A stretch of DNA of 64,000 nt from Orbaceae bacterium lpD02 (GTDB taxonomy: Bacteria; Pseudomonadota; Gammaproteobacteria; Enterobacterales; Orbaceae). The stretch spans positions 124,001 through 188,000 of the forward strand of contig CP133960.1 of the NCBI GenBank assembly GCA_036251875.1, given 5' to 3'. Shown one piece after another: positions 57,685 to 64,000 of this stretch; position 1 is the stretch's first letter; the number at the start of each line of letters is the position of its first letter. A program made the translations under genes and the position numbers. A model generated the notes under the pieces. That model was given only the letters and a program-made list of their open reading frames with translations, was not told where the DNA came from and did not search any database.

Positions 57685-58110
57685 CGGATAATGCAATAAA
57701 ATAGCTTTTTATTTGCGAGCTAATTAAATCTGCGTATAAGAGAATAATATTTGAAAAATTAGTTTTATGTGAAGGAATAACTTAAATTTATAGTCTGAGT
57801 TTTATATTAATTAAGTGCAATTTGATGTAAATCAAATTACACTTAATTGTTAAAATATTTATAAGAAACTGTGAGCTAGTTCTCCAAAATATACATTATT
57901 TACTTGCTTTCGATTGTAATCTGTGAGGTAATAACAAGGGATTTATAACACAGAATAAACTTTGTGGTAGCATTAAGATTTAAAATGTAATTTTTAGTGG
58001 TTTTGTTTTTTTGCTTATTACGTTTCTAATGTTTTTTACTGAGTTGGCTGATGTTGTAGTCTTTAAAAAAAGCCAATAGGCAAGAGATTAATTTTTGTAG
58101 GAAATTCATA
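57685..58110. other. Upstream region and probable long leader of the cold-shock gene
   Basis: This 426-bp gap holds an 18-bp inverted repeat with an embedded FNR-type site (57809-57848). The last 150 bp likely contain the csp promoter and a leader, as cold-shock genes often have long 5' UTRs. The start at 58111 has TAGGAAATTC upstream. Confidence 0.5.
57809..57848. promoter_or_regulatory. FNR-consensus site inside a long inverted repeat
   Basis: TTGATGTAAATCAA at 57822-57835 is an exact TTGAT-N4-ATCAA FNR box. It forms the centre of a larger repeat: 18-bp arms (57809-57826 and 57831-57848) with one C/A mismatch and a GTAA loop. It lies about 280 bp upstream of the cold-shock gene and about 140 bp after the hydrolase gene. 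Confidence 0.6.
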
Positions 58111-58320
58111 ATGACTAAGAAAACAGGCCAAGTTAAATGGTTTAATGAAAGTAAAGGGTTCGGTTTTATCACTCCAACAGATGGTAGCAAAGATGTATTT
58201 GTTCACTTCTCAGCAATTAGTGGTGATGGATTTAAAACTTTAGCTGAAGGGCAAAAAGTTGAGTTCTCAATCCAAGATAGTCCTCGTGGACCAGCAGCAG
58301 CTGAAGTTGTTTTGTTATAA
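58111..58320 (+). CDS. Cold-shock family RNA-binding protein (CspA/CspE type)
   Basis: The 69-residue protein is a single cold-shock OB fold with RNP1 Lys-Gly-Phe-Gly-Phe-Ile and RNP2 Val-Phe-Val-His-Phe. It starts [10 protein letters not shown] and ends Pro-Ala-Ala-Ala-Glu-Val-Val, closest to the CspE/CspC type. It binds single-stranded RNA and may act as an antiterminator or chaperone. It has its own terminator. Confidence 0.95.
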   Translation: MTKKTGQVKWFNESKGFGFITPTDGSKDVFVHFSAISGDGFKTLAEGQKVEFSIQDSPRGPAAAEVVLL

Positions 58321-58336
58321 CAAATCTATTTTGATG

Positions 58337-58366
58337 AAAAATCCGCAACAATGCGGGTTTTTTTTG
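58337..58366 (+). terminator. csp intrinsic terminator
   Basis: AATCCGC (58340-58346) pairs with GCGGGTT (58353-58359) with one wobble, followed by eight T. Confidence 0.88.
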
Positions 58367-58417
58367 TTTCAAATAAATGTAAACTATTTATGATTTTTTT
58401 ATACATAATGAGATATT

Positions 58418-59269
58418 ATGGTTTATTTATTTCTTGTTACAATTATTTGGTCTTTTTCATTTAGCTTAATTGGTGTTTATTTAACAGGTGTGGTTGATAG
58501 TTGGTTTGCTGTTGTTACCCGTATCTTGCTGGCATTTTTGGTTTTTGTTCCTTTTTTACGTTTTCGGATTTTTTCGTTAAAGCAGAAAATATTATTAATG
58601 TCAGTTGGTGCGTCTCAATTAGGTGTAATGTATATTTTTTATTATCATGCTTTTTATTATATTTCAGTGCCAGAACTATTATTGTTTACAATTTTTACGC
58701 CCATTTATGTTACGCTTTTATATGATATCCTACAAAGACACCCAATTAGAGTAAGCTACTTGCTAGTTGCTATATTTGCTGTGATTGGCACAGCCATAAT
58801 TCGCTACGATCATATTTCAGTCAACTTTATGACCGGTTTTTTGCTAATTCAGGGCGCTAACATTGCTTTTGCTGTTGGTCAAGTTGGCTATAAACGTATA
58901 ATGGAATTGTATCATTTACCTCAGCACTATTCCTTTGCATGGGTGTATATGGGGGCTGTAATTATATCTATTATATGCTGGCTTATATTTGGTAATGCAC
59001 AACAATTACCAACAACAATAACTCAATGGTTAATTATTATTTGGTTAGGTATTTTTGCTTCAGGTGTTGGTTATTTTTTATGGAATTATGGTGCAACCAA
59101 AGTTGACTCTGGAATGTTGGCAATAATGAATAACATGGTGATCCCAGTAGGTATTTTACTTAATGTAGTCATATGGCATCACCAAATTGATTGGATACGT
59201 TTTATTAGTGGCTCTGCTATTATTATTTTATCAATCGTTATTCATCAAAAATGGTTAGCCCGCTCTTAA
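58418..59269 (+). CDS. EamA/DMT family transporter
   Basis: The 283-residue protein has ten hydrophobic segments in two EamA repeats (about 1-135 and 145-280), each ending in the family's Pro-rich helix region (Phe-Thr-Pro-Ile-Tyr-Val-Thr; Asn-Met-Val-Ile-Pro-Val-Gly). Drug/metabolite transporters of this type export amino acids, amines or other metabolites. The substrate is unknown. Single gene, 98 bp after csp. Confidence 0.85.
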   Translation: MVYLFLVTIIWSFSFSLIGVYLTGVVDSWFAVVTRILLAFLVFVPFLRFRIFSLKQKILLMSVGASQLGVMYIFYYHAFYYISVPELLLFTIFTPIYVTLLYDILQRHPIRVSYLLVAIFAVIGTAIIRYDHISVNFMTGFLLIQGANIAFAVGQVGYKRIMELYHLPQHYSFAWVYMGAVIISIICWLIFGNAQQLPTTITQWLIIIWLGIFASGVGYFLWNYGATKVDSGMLAIMNNMVIPVGILLNVVIWHHQIDWIRFISGSAIIILSIVIHQKWLARS

Positions 59270-59284
59270 TCGACTCAAAAAAAA

Positions 59285-59305
59285 GCCATCTAAAAATTAG
59301 ATGGC
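59285..59305 (-). terminator. Hairpin with T-run on the minus strand, after the EamA gene
   Basis: GCCATCTAA (59285-59293) and TTAGATGGC (59297-59305) form a 9-bp stem with an AAA loop. The only homopolymer is an A-run on its left, that is a T-run for - strand transcription, although no - strand gene is nearby. It may still stabilise the 3' end of the EamA mRNA. Confidence 0.5.
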
Positions 59306-59429
59306 AAATATTAAATGAAAAAAATAATGCAGTGGCACATATTAAGACAGGTGAATATCCGATAAGTTCCCCAAAAAAGAAATTTTTTTAAATTAAAAAT
59401 TATATAATTTTATTAAGTGTATTGTAGCG

Positions 59430-60554
59430 ATGATATGTAACTATTATGAATCTAAAAAATGCTTATCCTGTCAATGGATAAAAAAGCCTTATAATGAACA
59501 AATAAATGCAAAGCAGGCTAAATTATCTCAGCAGCTACTTCCTTATCAGCCTCAATCTATTTTACAACCGATAAGGAGCGCCGAATCAGCATTTCGTAAT
59601 AAAGCTAAAATGGCGGTATTAGGTACGGTAGAAAAACCGATCTTAGGCATTATGACTAATGGTGAGCCAATCGATTTATGTGATTGTCCGCTTTATTCTA
59701 CATCAATGCGCTTTACTCTTTATAAAGTCAGAAAACTAATCAAAAAACTCGCTTTAGTCCCTTATAATATAGGTAAAAAAAAAGGCGAACTGAAGTTTAT
59801 TATATTAACGCAAGCAGATGACCAATTTATGCTTAGGTTTGTGTTACGTTCAGACAAAGAACACTATAAAATTGCTAATTCTATTGCATATATACAGCAA
59901 AATATTACGCAATTAGCCGTAGTTTCGGTCAATATTCAACCTGAACACGCAGCGATTGTGGAAGGTTCACTGGAGTTTATTCTTACCAAACAAAGGCGAT
60001 TAGCCATAAGGTTGAATAATGTTCCGCTATTTATGCAAAAAGGTAGTTTTTTTCAAACTAATACAGAGGTAGCAAGTTTATTATATGCAACAGCAAGGCA
60101 ATGGTTATCACCATTAACGATTAGTCGCATTTGGGATCTTTTTTGTGGCGTAGGCGGATTTGGGCTTCATTGTACGAATAAAGATACTGAATTGGTTGGT
60201 ATTGAAATTAATCCAGAGGCAATTGAATGTGCCAAATTATCAGCTAAATTGATGGGATATGATAAAATTCGTTTTGCATCATTAGATGCAAGTCAATTTG
60301 CGTTTGAAAAGTCTACATTAAAAGCGGATGTTATTTTAGTTAATCCACCGCGCCGTGGATTAGGTAAAACGCTTACTAATTACCTACAACACATCTCGCC
60401 AAATTATATTGTTTATTCGAGTTGTAATCTAGATAGTCTAACAGCTGATTTGACCTATTTAACGCATTATAAAATTTTATATGTTCAACTATTTGACATG
60501 TTTCCTCATACTGACCATATGGAAGTATTAGTGATGTTGCAATTAACAACTTGA
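59430..60554 (+). CDS. rlmC: 23S rRNA (uracil747-C5)-methyltransferase RlmC
   Basis: RlmC makes m5U747 in 23S rRNA. The 374-residue protein (E. coli 375) has the 4Fe-4S cysteines Cys3, Cys11, Cys14 and a fourth in Leu-Cys-Asp-Cys near 84-86. It also has Gln-Thr-Asn-x-Glu-Val-Ala, Asp-Leu-Phe-Cys-Gly-Val-Gly-Gly-Phe-Gly (SAM), Val-Asn-Pro-Pro-Arg-Arg-Gly and the catalytic Cys in Tyr-Ser-Ser-Cys-Asn. No TRAM domain, as expected for RlmC. Confidence 0.95.
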   Translation: MICNYYESKKCLSCQWIKKPYNEQINAKQAKLSQQLLPYQPQSILQPIRSAESAFRNKAKMAVLGTVEKPILGIMTNGEPIDLCDCPLYSTSMRFTLYKVRKLIKKLALVPYNIGKKKGELKFIILTQADDQFMLRFVLRSDKEHYKIANSIAYIQQNITQLAVVSVNIQPEHAAIVEGSLEFILTKQRRLAIRLNNVPLFMQKGSFFQTNTEVASLLYATARQWLSPLTISRIWDLFCGVGGFGLHCTNKDTELVGIEINPEAIECAKLSAKLMGYDKIRFASLDASQFAFEKSTLKADVILVNPPRRGLGKTLTNYLQHISPNYIVYSSCNLDSLTADLTYLTHYKILYVQLFDMFPHTDHMEVLVMLQLTT

Positions 60555-60570
60555 AAGAGGTAAAGCTAAG

Positions 60571-61281
60571 ATGAAAACAATTGGATTAATTGGGGGAATG
60601 AGTTGGGAAAGCTCGGTGACTTATTATCAAGTTATCAACCAAATCATTAAACAAGAACTCGGTGGATTACATTCTGCACATTGTATTTTATACAGCGTTG
60701 ATTTTCACCAAATAGAGCAATGTCAAGCTAGCGGTGATTGGGATAAAAGTGCAGAAATTTTATCTGCCGCAGCACTAAAACTACAACAAGCAGGGGCCGA
60801 TTTTATTGTGATCTGTACCAATACGATGCATAAAGTGGCTAAGGATATTCAAGCTCATATTACGATTCCTATCATACATATTGCCAACGCCACGGCGCAG
60901 GCTCTAAAAAGTCAATCTCTCGATAAGGTAGCACTACTCGGAACTAAATATACGATGGAGCAAGATTTTTATAAAAAAATCATTATTGACCATGGCATAG
61001 ATATTATTGTTCCGGAGCAAAATGATAGGGATATTATCAATAACATTATCTTTCAGGAATTATGTTTAGGTACGATCAGCATCAGTTCAAAAAATATTTT
61101 ATTAAACATTATTGATAAGTTGGCCGCAGCAGGGGCACAAGGTATTATTTTAGGTTGTACTGAACTAGGGTTACTTATTGAGCAAAACGACACTCAATTT
61201 CCTTTATTTGATACGACTCTTATTCATGCAAGCAATGCTGCTTACTATGCACTTGGAATTGATCCCTATAAAAAATTATAG
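60571..61281 (+). CDS. Aspartate/glutamate racemase family protein (YgeA-like)
   Basis: The 236-residue protein begins Lys-Thr-Ile-Gly-Leu-Ile-Gly-Gly-Met-Ser-Trp-Glu-Ser-Ser and has the two catalytic cysteines in Ile-Cys-Thr-Asn-Thr-Met-His and Leu-Gly-Cys-Thr-Glu-Leu. The closest relatives by eye are YgeA-type broad-specificity amino-acid racemases (230 residues). These are PLP-independent. It lies 16 bp after rlmC with its own GAAAGAGG ribosome site, so it is probably co-transcribed. Substrate (Asp, Glu, homoserine or others) is undecided. Confidence 0.88.
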   Translation: MKTIGLIGGMSWESSVTYYQVINQIIKQELGGLHSAHCILYSVDFHQIEQCQASGDWDKSAEILSAAALKLQQAGADFIVICTNTMHKVAKDIQAHITIPIIHIANATAQALKSQSLDKVALLGTKYTMEQDFYKKIIIDHGIDIIVPEQNDRDIINNIIFQELCLGTISISSKNILLNIIDKLAAAGAQGIILGCTELGLLIEQNDTQFPLFDTTLIHASNAAYYALGIDPYKKL

Positions 61282-61332
61282 TACTTGGCGTGATAACAAG
61301 TATCTAAGTTTGTGGTATGATGACCCAATTTA

Positions 61333-61375
61333 GTTATTGAGTACCTAATTATTGAGTACTCAGTTACCGAGTGCT
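61333..61375. repeat. Short degenerate tandem repeat before gshA
   Basis: ATTGAGTACCTA, ATTGAGTACTCAG and TTACCGAGTGCT are three imperfect copies of a 12-14 bp unit immediately upstream of the gshA ribosome binding site. Confidence 0.5.
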
Positions 61376-61387
61376 ATGGAGGTTATT

Positions 61388-62947
61388 TTGATTCCTGATG
61401 TATCAAAAGCATTAGTTTGGCTTGAAAAGCATTACACGATTTTAGAAGGTATCCAACGAGGACTTGAACGAGAGACGCTGCGAATTTTACCCGATGGTAC
61501 ACTATCTAAAATGCCATTTCCCTCTGAAATTGGCCGTGCATTAACTCATCCATGGATCACTACTGACTTTGCGGAGTCAATGCTTGAATTTATTACGCCA
61601 GTTAATACCAATATTGATTATATGTTAACATTTCTCAGTGACCTTCATCGTTATGCAAATATAAATATTAATGATGAACTAATGTGGCCTCTGAGCATGC
61701 CTTGTTTTGTCGCCAATGAGGCGGACATTATTTTGGCTCAATATGGTTCATCAAATGAAGGGTTATTTAAAACGCTATATCGTGAAGGATTAAAGAATCG
61801 TTACGGTGCTATGATGCAAACCATTTCAGGGGTTCACTATAATTTTTCTTTACCGATGGCTTTTTGGCAGGCAAGGGATGGTATTAAAAATGCTGAAGAA
61901 GATGCAAATATCATCTCTGAAGGTTACTTTAGGCTCATTCGTAACTATTATCGTTTTGGCTGGGTGATCCCTTATTTATTTGGCGCATCGCCTTCTGTTT
62001 GTGGCTCTTTTATTAAAGATCCTGCAAGACGAAAAGAATTTGCTATGCAAACAAACGGCAGCTGTTATTTACCTTATGCGACATCGTTACGTTTAAGTGA
62101 TATTGGTTATACCAATAACGCACAAAAAGAGTTAGGTATTACCTTTAATCAGTTAAATACTTATGTCGATGGATTGAGAAGAGCTACACATACTAAGTCG
62201 TCCGAGTTTAGTCAACTTGGTATAAAAGTTGACGGTAAATATCGGCAAATAAATGATAATATCTTACAGATTGAAAATGAATTTTACGCACCAATTAGGC
62301 CGAAACGAGTGCCTAAAAAAGAAGAGACCCCTTCCTCAGCACTACTACGTGGTGGGATTGAATATATTGAAGTGCGATCGCTCGACATTAATCCTTTTTC
62401 TCCAATAGGGGTGACTGAAGAGCAAATCCGTTTTGTTGATCTATTTTTAATTTGGTGTGCACTTGCTCCGGCGCCAGAAATGAGTAGCGAAGAGTTGCAA
62501 TGTAGTAAAATTAATTGGAATCGCGTTATTATGGAAGGGCGTAAACCTGGGCAAATAATTAGCATGGGGTGCGGAAGCTATCAAGAGCCGTTGGCTAAAG
62601 TAGGTCATGACTTATTTAAAGATTTATTGCGGGTTGCCGACGTATTAGACCATAATGATGCACTAAAACGCTATCGCAAGGTGTGTGAGCGACTAGATAG
62701 CATGTTTGATAACCCTGAATTAACGCTATCTGCGAGAACATTGCAAGCGATTAGTGATATGGGTACCTCTGCATTTGGTCTTGCACTTGCTAAGCAATAC
62801 AAACAACAGCTTAATGCTGAGCCATTAAAAGTGCTGACGGAAAACGATTTTACTTATCAAAAAAATCAATCGATTGCTAAACAGCAGTTTACAGAGCAAA
62901 ATCAAACAGTAACATTTGATGAATATATTAAACAGATGAATCAGTAA
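61388..62947 (+). CDS. gshA: Glutamate-cysteine ligase
   Basis: GshA joins Glu and Cys, the first step of glutathione synthesis. I place the start at the TTG at 61388: GGAGG (61378-61382) is correctly spaced and the protein then begins Met-Ile-Pro-Asp-Val-Ser-Lys-Ala-Leu-x-Trp-Leu-Glu-Lys-His, exactly like E. coli GshA, which also uses TTG. That gives 519 residues (E. coli 518). Family blocks are [12 protein letters not shown], Gly-Val-His-Tyr-Asn-Phe-Ser and Gly-Gly-Ile-Glu-Tyr-Ile-Glu-Val-Arg. The upstream ATG would add 12 unrelated residues. Confidence 0.96.
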   Translation: MIPDVSKALVWLEKHYTILEGIQRGLERETLRILPDGTLSKMPFPSEIGRALTHPWITTDFAESMLEFITPVNTNIDYMLTFLSDLHRYANININDELMWPLSMPCFVANEADIILAQYGSSNEGLFKTLYREGLKNRYGAMMQTISGVHYNFSLPMAFWQARDGIKNAEEDANIISEGYFRLIRNYYRFGWVIPYLFGASPSVCGSFIKDPARRKEFAMQTNGSCYLPYATSLRLSDIGYTNNAQKELGITFNQLNTYVDGLRRATHTKSSEFSQLGIKVDGKYRQINDNILQIENEFYAPIRPKRVPKKEETPSSALLRGGIEYIEVRSLDINPFSPIGVTEEQIRFVDLFLIWCALAPAPEMSSEELQCSKINWNRVIMEGRKPGQIISMGCGSYQEPLAKVGHDLFKDLLRVADVLDHNDALKRYRKVCERLDSMFDNPELTLSARTLQAISDMGTSAFGLALAKQYKQQLNAEPLKVLTENDFTYQKNQSIAKQQFTEQNQTVTFDEYIKQMNQ

Positions 62948-62975
62948 TATAATTCAGTCATGAATAAGGAATAAT

Positions 62976-63767
62976 ATGAACAAGATTGTTGGTTTTTTAT
63001 CTCCTTATGATTATGTTGTCCGTTACCATGAGGACAACAAAGTAGAGCTGATTTACTCCGAACACAACACGATACTTAGTCAACCCTTAGTTTCAGCTAA
63101 TAAATTAAATATTTTAGTCTGGAATATCTTTAAGCAAAAGCGTTTGGATTGTTTAAATGTATTGGCTAACTATATGGATAAAACCGAATTAATCTTACTA
63201 CAAGAAGCGCAAACAACCACGAGTTTACTTAATTTGATTAATCAGCATAAAAAAATCGCTGATCATGTTCCTGCCTATTCCATTAATAAGATTCATACTG
63301 GAGTGATGAGTATAGCCAATGTTATTCCTATTAGTAGCTTATCATTTAAAGAAAATGAGCCTTTAATTCGCATTCCTAAGTCAGCCTTAGCAACACAATA
63401 TTTATTACCTCATACGCAAGATACATTACTGGTTGCTAATATTCATGCCGTCAATTTCAGTTTTGGTATCAAAATCTATCGTCAACAAATAAGAATATTA
63501 CTAAATCAATTAAAAACACATCAAGGACCGGTTATTTTAGCGGGTGATTTTAATGCATGGAGTCGCAAGCGTAAGCATCTGCTTTATAGTCTAGTTCGTA
63601 ATATTAATTTGAAGCCTGTTAATTTTACGACGGATATCCGTAAAAAATTTATGGGCAGCCCGCTTGATTTCATTTTTTATCGAGGCTTAAAAGTTGAACA
63701 GGCGGAAATCATTCACACCAAAGCATCTGACCATAATCCGCTGCTCGTTAGCTTTATTCTTGCTTAA
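62976..63767 (+). CDS. yafD: Endonuclease/exonuclease/phosphatase family protein YafD
   Basis: The 263-residue protein matches E. coli YafD (266), a metal-dependent EEP-fold hydrolase of unknown substrate. It shows Ile-Leu-Val-Trp-Asn-Ile-Phe-Lys-Gln, Leu-Leu-Gln-Glu-Ala-Gln-Thr (catalytic Glu), Asn-Ile-His-Ala-Val-Asn-Phe, Ala-Gly-Asp-Phe-Asn-Ala-Trp (Asp, Asn) and Ala-Ser-Asp-His-Asn-Pro-Leu (catalytic His). It lies 28 bp after gshA and convergent to mltD. Confidence 0.93.
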   Translation: MNKIVGFLSPYDYVVRYHEDNKVELIYSEHNTILSQPLVSANKLNILVWNIFKQKRLDCLNVLANYMDKTELILLQEAQTTTSLLNLINQHKKIADHVPAYSINKIHTGVMSIANVIPISSLSFKENEPLIRIPKSALATQYLLPHTQDTLLVANIHAVNFSFGIKIYRQQIRILLNQLKTHQGPVILAGDFNAWSRKRKHLLYSLVRNINLKPVNFTTDIRKKFMGSPLDFIFYRGLKVEQAEIIHTKASDHNPLLVSFILA

Positions 63768-63825
63768 TAACGTTTCTCACAAAAAATAGCGGTCTAAAAA
63801 AACAATAGAATGTAAATTTACTAAA

Positions 63826-64000
63826 CTATGAGCTACCATTTTTAATATTAATCGTCAGTTTATCGCCAGGTTTCAATTTATTTAAATTATTAATTTTATT
63901 CCATTTAGCTAATTCACTTACTTTTACTTTATGATTTTTAGCGATGTTATAAAGATTATCGCCTGATTTTACCCGATAAATAATTTGGCTATAACGCTTA
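63826..64000 (-). CDS. mltD: 3' end of mltD, lytic transglycosylase (LysM domain), partial
   Basis: The frame enters from the right edge and ends at a TAG (63826-63828). It reads Ile-Tyr-Arg-Val-Lys-Ser-Gly-Asp-Asn-Leu-Tyr-Asn-Ile-Ala-Lys-Asn...Leu-Lys-Pro-Gly-Asp-Lys-Leu-Thr-Ile, a complete C-terminal LysM peptidoglycan-binding domain. In E. coli mltD, which ends in LysM repeats, lies close to yafD, so MltD is the best guess. The catalytic part is outside the window. Confidence 0.75.
   Translation of the reverse strand, partial: KRYSQIIYRVKSGDNLYNIAKNHKVKVSELAKWNKINNLNKLKPGDKLTINIKNGSS

Overview
The window reads as chromosomal DNA of an AT-rich gammaproteobacterium. Gene content and local order resemble Enterobacterales: ilvY/ilvC divergent, zapC-ycbX, ygfZ-sdhE-ygfX, rsmC/holD-rimI, pntAB, yafD next to mltD. 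The strong AT bias and relics such as a decayed sdhE and an nlpD without rpoS fit the Orbaceae (Gilliamella-like gut symbionts) best. That family assignment is inference from gene content; no rRNA or tRNA gene is visible to prove it.

Layout. 1-7.8 kb: a DUF2165 membrane protein, a small lipoprotein, a GyrI-like protein, ilvY/ilvC, zapC, a short FUSC-type membrane protein and ycbX. 8.2-11.1 kb: rho and gnd. 11.1-12.55 kb: an intact IS150-type (IS3 family) element sitting in the loop of the gnd terminator. 12.6-24.7 kb: dedA, fdhD and a nucleotide/nucleoside scavenging block (deoD, a NupG-type transporter, cpdB, a Bacillus-type cdd, a Bacillus-type pdp, ushA) followed by the glycyl-radical pair yjjI-yjjW. 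24.8-35.5 kb: ygfZ, broken sdhE, ygfX, rsmI, nlpD, gpmA, an exported DUF4432 protein, rlmF, an IS3-type relic and mutS. 35.5-41.7 kb is an accessory patch: a MarR-type relic, a very AT-rich tagD/tagF-like pair, yagU, a frameshifted IS1182-type transposase and a second, defective IS150-type copy. 41.8-49.8 kb: pntAB, a NIF3/YbgI protein, two secreted proteins, a thiamine pyrophosphokinase, rimI, holD and rsmC. 49.9-54.1 kb: a LysR regulator divergent from a CitMHS transporter and two AtuA-type genes. 54.5-57.7 kb: a LexA-like repressor lacking its catalytic Ser and a 3-hydroxybutyrate-oligomer-hydrolase-like exported protein. 58.1-64 kb: a cold-shock protein, an EamA transporter, rlmC, an Asp/Glu racemase family protein, gshA, yafD and the 3' end of mltD on the opposite strand.

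How the genes work together. CpdB and UshA would strip phosphates from nucleotides in the periplasm, the NupG-type carrier would import the nucleosides, and DeoD, Cdd and Pdp would deaminate and phosphorolyse them to bases and (deoxy)ribose-1-phosphate. YjjI/YjjW, found beside deo genes in E. coli too, sit right behind this block. The LysR-CitMHS-AtuA unit looks like an uptake and breakdown pathway for an unidentified carboxylate. The most notable structural signal is the IS150-type element: both copies lie between the two arms of intrinsic-terminator-like hairpins, and each carries its own hairpin plus T-run directly in front of the transposase start codon.
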